Assembly (NCBI RefSeq): GCF_011752935.1
Contig: NZ_VWWO01000001.1
Span: 2,108,001 to 2,172,000, forward strand
Direction of reading: 5' to 3'
Source: Chitinophaga sp. Cy-1792
GTDB taxonomy: Bacteria; Bacteroidota; Bacteroidia; Chitinophagales; Chitinophagaceae
DNA: 64,000 nucleotides
Position 1 is the first letter of the stretch, and the number at the start of each line of letters is the position of its first letter. The notes below the pieces were generated by a model. That model ran no database searches. It was not told the origin of the DNA and was given only the letters and a program-made list of their open reading frames with translations. Below are positions 33,076 through 41,627 of this stretch, in pieces. The position numbers and the translations under genes were made by a program.

Positions 33076-33417
33076 ATGCATTTTATCCTTGGCGTGCGCA
33101 CCGCGGAGATTGAAAAGTATGCTGATCCTGTTCTTTACTGCCCGGACAATGACGAGCATTTACTGGAAGTGATTATCCAGCAACAGTATTTTCATGTTTT
33201 CTTCATTCCTTTTTTTCCTATTGGTCCTACGGATGTATGGCTACGCTGTAATAGCTGTATTGAAACTTATTATAACCCTGAAATAGAAGATATCTATAAG
33301 GACCCTAAATATCACTGGTTCCTGTTTCTGGGGCCGATTATTATAGTAGGATCTATCGTGCTGCTGGGACTGATTGCCGCGATCGTTGCCTTGTGTTCAT
33401 CTTCCAGTCCTGTGTAG
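33076..33417 (+). CDS. Zinc-ribbon-like membrane protein, copy 2
   Basis: The 113-residue protein begins MHFILGVRTAEIEKYADPVLYCP and shares with its neighbour at 32711 the segment YFHVFFIPFFP-GPT-V and a second CNSCIETY knuckle, followed by a C-terminal membrane helix (about residues 83-105) and a Ser-rich end. The first knuckle is again a single Cys (CPDND). The tandem arrangement with 50 bp between the genes points to a recent duplication. Function is unknown; typical relatives are small membrane proteins with a cytosolic zinc ribbon. Confidence 0.65.
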   Translation: MHFILGVRTAEIEKYADPVLYCPDNDEHLLEVIIQQQYFHVFFIPFFPIGPTDVWLRCNSCIETYYNPEIEDIYKDPKYHWFLFLGPIIIVGSIVLLGLIAAIVALCSSSSPV

Positions 33418-33485
33418 GCTGATACCACTGCTTTAGACCATTTTCTGGAGTTATCCGGCTATAATGGCAATTTTTATAAATAAAT

Positions 33486-33507
33486 ACGGCGCAGAAAACT
33501 GCGCCGT
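33486..33507 (-). terminator. Hairpin downstream of hom, probable weak terminator
   Basis: A perfect 9-bp GC-rich stem (33486-33494 with 33499-33507) with a 4-nt loop. Read on the minus strand it is followed by ATTTATTTATAA, a poor but T-rich tail, about 97 bp after the homoserine dehydrogenase stop. A second small palindrome, TTCCGC-TTT-GCGGAA, lies at 33520-33534. Confidence 0.5.
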
Positions 33508-33603
33508 CGAGATGGTTGGTTCCGCTTTGCGGAAATGCATTGCGGTTGGTGTTTGATCAATTTTGCTTATGAGAAAACTTTTAACAATAAAAGTTCCGGA
33601 CTA

Positions 33604-34785
33604 CTATTCGAGAACCAGCAGGTTCACGTCTTTATTTTTAAGCCACTGTGCATCTTTCAGTTTCTGCAGGTTGATAGTACCCACCACATAACGATATTCT
33701 GCTGACTCATACTTTTCTTCAATGCTGAAGAATTCGTGGAGATCTACCTGGTCAGGTGTTTTATAACGCAGATAGATTTTCAGTTTAACATCGTTGGTAA
33801 ATGCCGGCTGATTGTTTTGTTTGATTTTTTTGTATTCGTAGCGATAGTTGTACAGCAGCGCGGAAATGTCTGACAGTACAGCGCTACCGGTAGCGGTACC
33901 ACCGGCGCCTTTACCTACAAAGAACTGTTTATCGGTAAATGCAGATTCCAGTAAGATACCATTGTATTCGTTGTATACATCGTATAACAGGTTGTGCTCT
34001 TTCACGAGGTGTGGCAGCACGAAGGCAAAGACATTACCGTTGTTCCGGCGGCAATGGCCAATGAGTTTGATCGTAGAATTACGTTGTCTGGCGAACTGGA
34101 TATCGAAATCGTTCAGGTGGTGTATACCGAAGTTGAATACTTCTTCCGGTTTAACGAAAGTACCGAACGCGTGTAATAACAGGATGACAATTTTGAATTT
34201 AGGATCGTAGCCTTCGATGTCGAGGGTTGGATCTGTTTCTGCGAAGCCCAGGTCCTGCGCTTGTTGCAGGGCGGTTTCGAAGCTCAGGTTTTCTTCGAAT
34301 ATTTTGGTAAGGATATAGTTCGTAGATCCGTTACAGATACCTTCTACTGCATTGAGCAGATCGTTGTCGTAGTATTCTTCCAGGTTACGGATGATAGGAA
34401 TACTTGCACAGCTGGAGGCTTCGTACAGGAATGGAACTTTATTTTCTGCCTGTAACTGGTAAAGAGAAGCGAGGTTTTCAGCAATCATTCTTTTGCTGGC
34501 GCTTACTACAGCTTTACCGTTACGCAGGGCGGTGCTTACGATTTCAAATGCTGCTTCAGTATCATTGATAAGTTCTACCACTACGTCAATGGTAGGATCT
34601 TCCAGAATTTCATTTTTATCAGTAGTGAAATAACTGCTGTCGATTGGTCTTGATTTGTTAGGGTCTTTAATACAGATTTTTTTGATTCTTGCATTAATAC
34701 CTTTTGTTCTGTTCAATACTTCGTACAGGCCTTGTCCTACACAACCGAATCCGAAGATTCCTAAATTGATGATCTTATTTTCCAT
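33604..34785 (-). CDS. hom: Homoserine dehydrogenase
   Basis: The enzyme reduces aspartate semialdehyde to homoserine with NAD(P)H, the branch point to methionine and threonine. The 393-residue protein has the nucleotide-binding GFGCVGQG loop at residues 11-20, the ASKRM segment, and the conserved catalytic region GICNGSTNYILT...FAETDPTLDIEGYD, with Glu/Asp for substrate binding and a Lys after DP. There is no fused aspartokinase and only a short C-terminal extension in place of a full ACT domain. It lies 57 bp downstream of the transsulfuration gene and shares the SAM-riboswitch transcript, which ties it to methionine synthesis. Confidence 0.93.
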   Translation of the reverse strand: MENKIINLGIFGFGCVGQGLYEVLNRTKGINARIKKICIKDPNKSRPIDSSYFTTDKNEILEDPTIDVVVELINDTEAAFEIVSTALRNGKAVVSASKRMIAENLASLYQLQAENKVPFLYEASSCASIPIIRNLEEYYDNDLLNAVEGICNGSTNYILTKIFEENLSFETALQQAQDLGFAETDPTLDIEGYDPKFKIVILLLHAFGTFVKPEEVFNFGIHHLNDFDIQFARQRNSTIKLIGHCRRNNGNVFAFVLPHLVKEHNLLYDVYNEYNGILLESAFTDKQFFVGKGAGGTATGSAVLSDISALLYNYRYEYKKIKQNNQPAFTNDVKLKIYLRYKTPDQVDLHEFFSIEEKYESAEYRYVVGTINLQKLKDAQWLKNKDVNLLVLE

Positions 34786-34842
34786 ACTTTTTCAATCATT
34801 GTGCGGTCATCAATGAGCTGTAGCAGCCGATGTTCCGCGCTT

Positions 34843-36021
34843 TTATTGTAAAACAGTTATTTGTTTGCCGGCAGGAGAGTTGAGTCTGTCCAGTGCCTGT
34901 TTCAGATCGTTGATCAGGTCTTCTGCGTCTTCGATGCCTACAGACAGTCGGATACAGGAGTCCTGCAGACCTGTTTTTTTCCGGAAATCTTCCGGTATGT
35001 TGCGATGCGTCATGGTGGCAGGGTGTGCCAGCATACTTTTCACGCCGCCAAAGCTTTCTGCGAGTTTAAACAGTTTTGTTGCGTTGACGATACGGATCGC
35101 ATTTTTGATGTTATCAGCCTTTAGTGAGAAGCTAACGAGTCCGCCATAATTTTTTTGTTGTTTCCTGGCAATATGGTGGTTTTTATGGGTGGCGAGCCCT
35201 GGATAGTACACCTTATCAATTGCCGGATGTGTGCTCAGCCAGTTGGCTACGGCAGTGGCATTGGCACATTGTTTTTCCAGTCGCAGCCACAGCGTTTCTA
35301 TTCCGCGGATAGTGAGCCATGCTTCGAATGGGCTGAGGATACTGCCGGAAATATTCTGGTTGTACCTCAGCTGATCTGCCAGTGCTTTGGAATTTACCAC
35401 TACCAGTCCTGCAATTACATCACAATGTCCTGCCAGGTATTTGGAGGCGCTGTGAATCACGATATCGGCGCCGAGGGTGATAGGCTGCTGCAGCAACGGT
35501 GTGCTGAGGGTATTATCTACCACAAGGAGAATATCATGTTGTTTGGCGATCTTGCTGACAGATTTAATGTCAGTGATGCGCAGTGTAGGATTGGTGGGAG
35601 ATTCCAGCCAGATAACACGTGTTTTTGGTGTGATCGCAGCGAGTACTTTATCCGTATTGCTGGTATCAACAAAGTTTACCTTAATACCGAATCTTTCGAA
35701 CATGTGGTTGAAGATCTGGAAGATGCCTCCATAGGTATCTTCTACCGCCATGATTTCATCGCCGGTTTTCAGGAGTTTGAGAACAGCATCAATAGCCGAC
35801 ATGCCACTGGCAAACGCGAATCCGGCATAGCCTTCTTCGAGGTTACAGATCAGGTCTTCCAATACTTTCCTGGTAGGGTTGTTGGCCCTGGAAAATTCGA
35901 ATCCCTTGTTGATGCCCGGCGATTCCTGCACAAACGTCGATGTCTGATAGATAGGTACTGAAATGGCACCTGTCAATTCATCTACCGGAATGCTGTGAAT
36001 CAGTTGTGTTGCTGTTTTCAT
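34843..36021 (-). CDS. PLP-dependent transsulfuration enzyme (cystathionine gamma-synthase/lyase class)
   Basis: The 392-residue protein belongs to the Cys/Met-metabolism PLP family: SVPIYQTSTF, the Tyr/Arg site FEFSRANNPTR, the ASGMSAI phosphate loop, DNTLSTP with the cofactor-binding Asp169, and the SASKYLAGH motif with Schiff-base Lys194. The length is normal. From sequence alone I cannot separate cystathionine gamma-synthase (metB), O-acetylhomoserine sulfhydrylase and cystathionine gamma-lyase. The SAM-I riboswitch leader and the following homoserine dehydrogenase favour a methionine-biosynthetic role such as metB. Confidence 0.9.
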   Translation of the reverse strand: MKTATQLIHSIPVDELTGAISVPIYQTSTFVQESPGINKGFEFSRANNPTRKVLEDLICNLEEGYAGFAFASGMSAIDAVLKLLKTGDEIMAVEDTYGGIFQIFNHMFERFGIKVNFVDTSNTDKVLAAITPKTRVIWLESPTNPTLRITDIKSVSKIAKQHDILLVVDNTLSTPLLQQPITLGADIVIHSASKYLAGHCDVIAGLVVVNSKALADQLRYNQNISGSILSPFEAWLTIRGIETLWLRLEKQCANATAVANWLSTHPAIDKVYYPGLATHKNHHIARKQQKNYGGLVSFSLKADNIKNAIRIVNATKLFKLAESFGGVKSMLAHPATMTHRNIPEDFRKKTGLQDSCIRLSVGIEDAEDLINDLKQALDRLNSPAGKQITVLQ

Positions 36022-36134
36022 TGTCAGAACTGTTTTTAATGATTGTCAGAATATGGAAATAATATTCTGCAACTTTATCACTAAAATCTAACTTAAACAA
36101 CCACAAATCCATGAAGGGTGTGAGAGAGAAGGGC

Positions 36135-36169
36135 ACAAAAAAAGGCTCTTCCTTTTGTTGGAAGAGCCT
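36135..36169 (-). terminator. Riboswitch-controlled terminator
   Basis: On the minus strand AGGCTCTTCC and GGAAGAGCCT (36160-36169 and 36143-36152) form a 10-bp stem with a 7-nt loop, followed by a T run (36135-36142). It lies between the SAM-I aptamer and the ATG at 36021, as expected for a SAM-dependent transcription-attenuation switch. Confidence 0.88.
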
Positions 36170-36203
36170 TTCAAATATATTAAGGTGAAGATTAATCTCT
36201 GCC

Positions 36204-36324
36204 AACTTATCTTTCTCTCGATTTTACTCAAGAGCAGGAATTAGCACCATCTTCCTGACTTGCAATTCAGGAAAGGTTGCTAAGGCATCATCGGGCCAGA
36301 CCCTCCGCCTTTCTGGATAAGTGA
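36204..36324 (-). promoter_or_regulatory. SAM-I riboswitch (S-box)
   Basis: Minus-strand leader with the conserved S-box blocks in order: P1 strand CTTATCC, AGAAAGGCGGAGGG, CTGGCCCGATGATGCC, TAGCAACC, GGTGCTAATTCCTGC and the closing AGATAAG. P1 pairs about 36316-36321 with 36206-36211. Binding of S-adenosylmethionine should favour the downstream terminator at 36135 and shut off the transsulfuration and homoserine dehydrogenase genes. Confidence 0.95.
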
Positions 36325-36341
36325 TGTGTAAGAACTGGGTG

Positions 36342-36349
36342 CAAAGGTA
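36342..36349 (-). promoter_or_regulatory. -7 promoter element before the SAM riboswitch
   Basis: On the minus strand it reads TACCTTTG, a perfect TAnnTTTG box, about 20 nt before the aptamer. A TTTGG sequence about 20-21 nt further upstream can serve as the -33 box. Confidence 0.65.
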
Positions 36350-36453
36350 ACATCATCCGGATCAAATTTCCAAATCAGAACAAAATTTTTTTTTCTCACC
36401 TGATTATTTACCCGTTATTCTACTATATTTTTATATAAACCAACCATATCTAT

Positions 36454-37731
36454 ATGTCTGTTAACCCGTTGCTCTCCGAAGAGCTGTTCCAGTTTATCTG
36501 GCAGCATCGCCTGTACAATCATCAGGCGCTTAAAACAACTGATGGCGAAGCCATTACCGTACTACATCCGGGGATTCCCAACCATCAGGACGGCCCCGAT
36601 TTTACCGCAGCTACTATTAGCGTGGGCGCTACCCGCTGGAGCGGAAATGTAGAATTACATCTCTGTAGCTCCGACTGGTACCGCCATGCGCATCACCACG
36701 ACCCGCGGTATGCGAACATTATTCTGCATGTGGTCTTTTGCCACGATAAGCCCGGACTGCTGTTTCCTGCGCCCTGCCTGGAATTGCAACAGCATATCCC
36801 CAAACTGCTGTTGCAAAGGTATGCTGCACTCAAGCTCAGTGCCGGTTTTGTGCCCTGTCACAGCCAGGTGGCCCGGGTATCTCCGCTGCACTGGCTCTCC
36901 TGGCAGGAAAGGCTGCTGGCAGAGCGCTGGGAGCACAGGATGCGCCGTTGGACAACACTGCTTCAGAAGAATTGCAACGACTGGGAGGAACTTTGTTATC
37001 ACTTGCTGGCAGAGGGTTTCGGACAGCCGCATAACAGTGGCCCCATGCTGGATGTGGTAAAGCACCTGCCACTAACACTGCTCCTGCGTTACCGCCATCA
37101 TCCGGCCATGGTGGAAGCATTGCTGTTCGGGCAGGCGGGGCTGCTCCAGGCAACCTTTTCAGATGACTGGCCCAATGCCCTGCAGCGCGATTACCAATGG
37201 CTGAAACATAAGCATAACCTTATTCCTGTGCCGGCGCATAGTTGGAAATGGCTACGGATAAGGCCTTCGGCTTTTCCTACTGTCAGGCTGGCCACCTTTG
37301 CAGCCTTGTGGATACAGCGGCCCCGGCTGTTTGCAGCCCTGACAGAAGCCGGTAGCCTGGAGGAAATTAAGCAGCTGCTTTTCGTACAACCGTCGCCGTA
37401 TTGGAAAACGCATTACCGCTTCGGACTGGAAGTAGATAACGCACATGGAATGGGGACACAGGCGCTGAATAGTATCATCATCAATGTGGTGCTGCCGCTG
37501 CGTTACTTCTATGGTAAAATGAAAGCTTCCGTTTACCTGCAGCAACAGTCGCTGGAATGGCTGGGAGCTATGCCCGCAGAGGAAAACAGGGTACTTGCAA
37601 GGTGGAAAGAAGCAGGAGTGGTCGCTAACAACGCAGTGGCTTCACAGGGTTTGTTACATTTGAAAAAATATTATTGTGATGAGTTGAGATGCCTGCATTG
37701 TATGGTAGGCGTGAAGTTGTTGGGAAGATGA
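36454..37731 (+). CDS. DUF2851 family protein
   Basis: The 425-residue soluble protein matches the Bacteroidota DUF2851 family: an N-terminal segment SEELFQFIWQHRLYN, then LHPGIPNHQDGPDF and GNVELHLCSSDWYRH, which give a nuclease-like pattern of His, Asp and Glu, and a long helical part. The His/Asp-rich block (about residues 28-85: PNxxGPDF, VELH, HxxDxxYxNxxLHVV) resembles a metal or nucleic-acid hydrolase site, but no activity has been established that I know of. It starts 100 bp after the SAM riboswitch promoter region, in the opposite direction. Confidence 0.8.
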   Translation: MSVNPLLSEELFQFIWQHRLYNHQALKTTDGEAITVLHPGIPNHQDGPDFTAATISVGATRWSGNVELHLCSSDWYRHAHHHDPRYANIILHVVFCHDKPGLLFPAPCLELQQHIPKLLLQRYAALKLSAGFVPCHSQVARVSPLHWLSWQERLLAERWEHRMRRWTTLLQKNCNDWEELCYHLLAEGFGQPHNSGPMLDVVKHLPLTLLLRYRHHPAMVEALLFGQAGLLQATFSDDWPNALQRDYQWLKHKHNLIPVPAHSWKWLRIRPSAFPTVRLATFAALWIQRPRLFAALTEAGSLEEIKQLLFVQPSPYWKTHYRFGLEVDNAHGMGTQALNSIIINVVLPLRYFYGKMKASVYLQQQSLEWLGAMPAEENRVLARWKEAGVVANNAVASQGLLHLKKYYCDELRCLHCMVGVKLLGR

Positions 37732-37862
37732 GCTGGTGGGGCTGATCAGCAGATAACCAGGAACTGGTCAGCCTGCTTACAGATAATGACATAATTTATC
37801 AGCTGATTTTTCCATTTCAGAAAAAACTAATATTTTTAAAGCTTCTTAACCCTACGATCACG

Positions 37863-38891
37863 TTGAAAACACAACCCTTACGCCAGCATCGGAATTGTCT
37901 GAATTGTGGAAAACATGTAGCCGACAGGTACTGTAGCCATTGCGGACAAGAAAATGTAGCGCCACACGAAACCTTTGGACATCTTATTAAACACTTTGTA
38001 TCAGATATTTTCCATTATGATTCAAGGTTTTTACTGACATTAAAATACCTCTTTACCAGACCTGGCTTTCTTTCCCGTGAACATCGCCTTGGAAAACGGG
38101 TAAGCTATGTGAATCCAATCAACTTATACCTGTTTACCTCATTCATATTATTCTTCATATATATGACATGGCTAAAGCAGATTACCGGATTACAAGAACA
38201 CCATACGCAGGAAAATGGTAAGACGGAAGTCATAACACTAGGGCCTTTTAAAGAACTGACGCTGATGAAGCGAAAAGTCATGCCAGGTGTCGCGCAAAAC
38301 GATTCCGCTTCCATCAGGAATTATGCGTTATTGGAACAGATAGAAACCGTAACTACGCAGGAGGAGTTTGATGCTATTAATCATCAGCTGCCTGATTCGC
38401 TACATTTTACCGGCCTGACAAAATTGCTTATCCAGACAGATGCTGCTGCTTTAAAGCATTATCATTCTCAGGAAGAAAGGGAGCGGGTTTATGAGGAAGG
38501 ATATTATCATAACTTCCCCAAGATCATGTTCTTTTGTCTGCCGTTTTTTGCCTTATTCCTGAAAGTTGCATTTTACAGGAATAAGCAATGGCTATACGCA
38601 GATCATGCGATATTTACCTTGCACATACATGCATTTGTATTTATAGTGCTGGCTATTACCCTGCCTTTATTCTGGACTTTAGGCCGGTACCTGGATAACA
38701 GTTTGTTCCATTGGATTTTAGCGGGCTGTTTTACACTTTATTTAATCATCGCATTGCGTAGGAATTATGGCCAGCCAATATGGAAAAGCTGTGTGAAAGG
38801 CATCGCGTTATATGGCGCCTATATAGGGTTTGTAGGGTTAGCGTTGACGCTGACAGGTATTTTGATAAACGTTTATCATACTTATTTTTAG
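37863..38891 (+). CDS. DUF3667 membrane protein with N-terminal zinc ribbon
   Basis: The 342-residue protein starts with a zinc ribbon (residues 11-29: CLNCG...YCSHCG, two CxxC pairs). The DUF3667 landmark segment follows (RFLLTLKYLFTRPGFLSREH, about residues 56-75, then a membrane helix at about 92-107) and, towards the C-terminus, four further hydrophobic helices. Function is unknown. The only reasonable start is TTG at 37863, giving MKTQPLRQHRN; the next Met is far inside. A bidirectional terminator follows. Confidence 0.75.
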   Translation: MKTQPLRQHRNCLNCGKHVADRYCSHCGQENVAPHETFGHLIKHFVSDIFHYDSRFLLTLKYLFTRPGFLSREHRLGKRVSYVNPINLYLFTSFILFFIYMTWLKQITGLQEHHTQENGKTEVITLGPFKELTLMKRKVMPGVAQNDSASIRNYALLEQIETVTTQEEFDAINHQLPDSLHFTGLTKLLIQTDAAALKHYHSQEERERVYEEGYYHNFPKIMFFCLPFFALFLKVAFYRNKQWLYADHAIFTLHIHAFVFIVLAITLPLFWTLGRYLDNSLFHWILAGCFTLYLIIALRRNYGQPIWKSCVKGIALYGAYIGFVGLALTLTGILINVYHTYF

Positions 38892-38913
38892 AAAGACATC
38901 CCACCATAAAAAA

Positions 38914-38947
38914 ATCCCGTCTCTACGCAGTAGAGACGGGATTTTTT
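38914..38947. terminator. Bidirectional intrinsic terminator
   Basis: ATCCCGTCTCTA (38914-38925) pairs with TAGAGACGGGAT (38931-38942), flanked by A and T runs, between the convergent DUF3667 and OsmC genes. The upper stem with its triloop (GTCTCTAC-GCA-GTAGAGAC) matches other terminators in this window. Confidence 0.9.
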
Positions 38948-38964
38948 AGTTTAAAAAGCAGGAA

Positions 38965-39372
38965 TTACCAGTTAAACACAATATTTTGTTTGATATCCGG
39001 ATGGATGCTGTAGGCAACCGGGCAGGTATGCGCGGCTCTTTCCAGGATGGTTCTGGCTTTTTCGTCCAGTCCGTGGCCGGCAGGGAAATCAAAGGTAACA
39101 TCGATGCCTGTGATGCGGCGTGGATCGGTGCCCATGATTTTCTGGATGCTTACTTTAGTGCCTTCGATATTCCACTGAGCATCGCGGGCCTTGATACCCA
39201 TGATGGTGAGCATGCAGCTTCCCAGCGCGGTGGCAACTAAATCGGTAGGAGAGAACCTTTCGCCGAGGCCGTTGTTATCTACTGGGGCATCTGTTTCGAT
39301 TACGGTGCCAGACTGCAGATGAGTTGCAGTAGTGCGTAACGATCCTGTATATACGATTTCTGATGTTTTCAT
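38965..39372 (-). CDS. OsmC-family peroxiredoxin-like protein
   Basis: The 135-residue protein has the two conserved cysteines of the OsmC/Ohr fold: Cys53 in GSCMLTIMG at the start of the central helix, and Cys117 in AAHTCPVAYSI. The residues ERFSPTDLVATALGSCM are typical of the OsmC subgroup. These enzymes reduce organic or inorganic hydroperoxides by thiol chemistry, usually with lipoyl or other dithiols. It is a single gene on the minus strand; lipA, for lipoate synthesis, is nearby, which may be coincidental. Confidence 0.9.
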   Translation of the reverse strand: MKTSEIVYTGSLRTTATHLQSGTVIETDAPVDNNGLGERFSPTDLVATALGSCMLTIMGIKARDAQWNIEGTKVSIQKIMGTDPRRITGIDVTFDFPAGHGLDEKARTILERAAHTCPVAYSIHPDIKQNIVFNW

Positions 39373-39503
39373 GACGATGCTTTTGGTATTTTAGTGCAAG
39401 TTAAGCAATGTGAACAAACCATAAAATAACTGTATTTTTAATATTCGTAACATAACAATACCTTTAACCAAGCGTTTAATAATATATCAACAGCCCAATT
39501 ACT

Positions 39504-40340
39504 GTGAAAAAATTATACTTGATCATCCTTATTTCAGCCATTTGCGGGACTGTGAAAGCCCAATCCACGTCTACGGGAACGTCATCTAACAATGAAAAAT
39601 CCAAGGAACAGCGTAAGCTGAAGCGGATTAAGGTTTTCAAAGAACAAGAAGAAGGCGAGAATGTATTCCAGCGTGATTTCTCTCTCGGTGGTCGTCTGAA
39701 TACCGACGGCTGGGGAGGTTTTTTTGAGCTGGGCTACCGTAAGAGCCGTAAGGTCGTTAATTACTTCCAGTTCGAATTTTCTGAAAAGAAGAGTGATAAG
39801 GAAGATAAACGTCAGGGATATGCCTTTACCAATATGGGCGTAACTTCCAGGCCTTATATCTATGGTAAGCAGAATAATTTCTACCCGGTAAAACTGGGGG
39901 TAGGGCAGCGTTACCTGATCGGGGGAAAAGCCAATAAGAACGGAGTAGAGGTGAGTGGTATTTATTATGGAGGCGTTTCTATCGGGCTGGTGAAACCTTA
40001 TTACCTCAACGTGATGGTAGGCAATGACCAGGTGGCGGATATCCGCTATGATCCCAACGATCCCAATGCCAAGAACTTCCTGGACCCTAACGCTATTAAC
40101 GGCGGTGGCGGTTTTGGTAAGGGATGGAGCGAGCTGAGTGTTATTCCCGGATTGCATGCCAAGCTGGGTATGCGCTTCGACTGGGCGCATTTCAATGAAG
40201 TGGTGAGTGCGCTGGAGGTTGGTGTCAACGGAGAATTTTATACCAAGAAGGTTCCAATCATGGTAAATGATTATAATAAGCAATTTTTATTTAATGCGTA
40301 TCTGAGCATTCAATTCGGAAAACGCTGGAATAAGAGATAA
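39504..40340 (+). CDS. Exported protein, probable outer-membrane beta barrel
   Basis: The 278-residue precursor has a signal peptide (residues 1-19, ending VKAQ), a Ser/Thr/Lys-rich linker, and then from about residue 60 alternating aromatic/polar strands (GGRLNTDGWGGFFELGYRKS, YFQFEFSEKK, and the last strand YLSIQFGKRW) typical of an outer-membrane barrel of roughly 8-10 strands. I do not recognise a named family. It opens with GTG at 39504; the signal peptide supports it. It lies 36 bp upstream of lipA, and homologous gene pairs seem usual in relatives, but a functional link is not apparent. Confidence 0.65.
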   Translation: MKKLYLIILISAICGTVKAQSTSTGTSSNNEKSKEQRKLKRIKVFKEQEEGENVFQRDFSLGGRLNTDGWGGFFELGYRKSRKVVNYFQFEFSEKKSDKEDKRQGYAFTNMGVTSRPYIYGKQNNFYPVKLGVGQRYLIGGKANKNGVEVSGIYYGGVSIGLVKPYYLNVMVGNDQVADIRYDPNDPNAKNFLDPNAINGGGGFGKGWSELSVIPGLHAKLGMRFDWAHFNEVVSALEVGVNGEFYTKKVPIMVNDYNKQFLFNAYLSIQFGKRWNKR

Positions 40341-40376
40341 GTATTACCTTTGTTTTTCTAAAGAAAGGAGTAAGCG

Positions 40377-41276
40377 ATGCAAGAATTACCCGTAATAGCC
40401 GCCGAGCCAGCCACTGCCAGAGTGAAAAAGCCTGACTGGCTGCGTGTTAAATTGCCGATAGGAGAAAGCTACAAGCAGGTTAGAAACCTGGTAGATACCC
40501 ATAAATTACATACCATCTGTGAAAGTGGCAACTGCCCTAATATGGGCGAATGCTGGGGAGCCGGAACGGCAACCTTCATGATCCTGGGCAATATATGCAC
40601 CCGTAGCTGTGGCTTCTGCGCCGTAGCCACTGGTCGCCCTGACCCTGTAGATCATGATGAACCTCAACGTGTTGCAGAAGCGATCTACCTGATGAAGGTG
40701 AAACATGCCGTTATCACCTCTGTAGACCGCGACGAACTGAAAGATGGTGGCTCCATCGTTTGGGCAAACACCATCAAGGCAGTACGTGCCCTCAACCCGG
40801 ATACCACCATGGAAACCCTGATCCCTGATTTTCGCGGTCAGTGGGAAAACCTTCAGCGTATCATTGATGTAGCACCTGAAATCGTATCCCATAACCTGGA
40901 AACCGTAGAACGCCTTACCAAGCAGGTACGTATCCAGGCTAAATATCACCGCAGCCTCGAAGTAATCCGCAGGCTCAAAGAAGGTGGCATGCGCACAAAA
41001 AGCGGTATCATGCTCGGCCTCGGTGAAACCAAGGAAGAAGTAGTACAAGCCATGCAGGACCTGTATGATAACGGCTGTGATGTAGTTACATTAGGCCAGT
41101 ATCTTCAGCCAACTCCTAAGCACCTGCCGGTTGTTCGCTTCGTTCACCCGGATGAATTTGCAGAATTACGCGAGATAGGATATAACATCGGTTTAGACTA
41201 CGTAGAGGCCGGACCGTTAGTTCGATCTTCTTATCATGCGGAAAAACATATTAACAGCGGTCGAAATAAAGGATGA
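40377..41276 (+). CDS. lipA: Lipoyl synthase
   Basis: LipA inserts two sulfurs into octanoyl side chains of the E2 and H proteins. The 299-residue protein has the radical-SAM cluster motif CTRSCGFC (Cys74, Cys78, Cys81) and the auxiliary cluster Cys48, Cys53 and Cys59 ([12 protein letters not shown]), with the C-terminal RSSYHAEK serine that completes the auxiliary cluster. A clear Shine-Dalgarno, AAAGGAG, lies 6 nt before the ATG, rare for this phylum. A TACCTTTG -7 box lies at 40345-40352, so it may have its own promoter. A terminator follows. Confidence 0.96.
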   Translation: MQELPVIAAEPATARVKKPDWLRVKLPIGESYKQVRNLVDTHKLHTICESGNCPNMGECWGAGTATFMILGNICTRSCGFCAVATGRPDPVDHDEPQRVAEAIYLMKVKHAVITSVDRDELKDGGSIVWANTIKAVRALNPDTTMETLIPDFRGQWENLQRIIDVAPEIVSHNLETVERLTKQVRIQAKYHRSLEVIRRLKEGGMRTKSGIMLGLGETKEEVVQAMQDLYDNGCDVVTLGQYLQPTPKHLPVVRFVHPDEFAELREIGYNIGLDYVEAGPLVRSSYHAEKHINSGRNKG

Positions 41277-41303
41277 TCGGCCGCGAACTTCATGTAATTG
41301 TTA

Positions 41304-41336
41304 AAATCCACCCGACCGGGTGGATTTTTCTTTTTA
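41304..41336 (+). terminator. Terminator of lipA
   Basis: A perfect 10-bp stem (41304-41313 with 41318-41327) with a GACC loop, then a T-rich tail. Confidence 0.88.
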
Positions 41337-41627
41337 GAATACTATCTTAGCGCCTCGTTAAAAATTAACCTGGTATACAAAAGCCCGTTGTTTACCTGAG
41401 ATTTAAGTTGTTTTACCTGAGAACCTACCTGTTATCTGCAGCTGCACTGCATTTGTAAATACTATGCACTAAAATTATTCTGTCTCAGCGCCAGCACAAT
41501 GGCCTGCGATATGATATGGACGATGAACTGGCTATAACTACTATGTATCTGCGTATATGCATCTACGTTATCCAACTTTTATTGTCTGAGATTGGAACAA
41601 AGAAGAACTGAATGTCAAAAGCCTTTT
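41337..41627 (+). promoter_or_regulatory. Upstream region of the RND efflux operon with a 21-bp-spaced direct repeat
   Basis: About 290 bp hold no convincing gene. The clearest structure is the 11-mer TTTACCTGAGA, present at 41391-41401 and again at 41412-41422, exactly 21 bp apart (two helical turns), an arrangement that suits a dimeric regulator. No regulator gene is adjacent. I do not see a full consensus promoter; a TTTG at about 41453 lies in a plausible upstream position. Confidence 0.4.
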
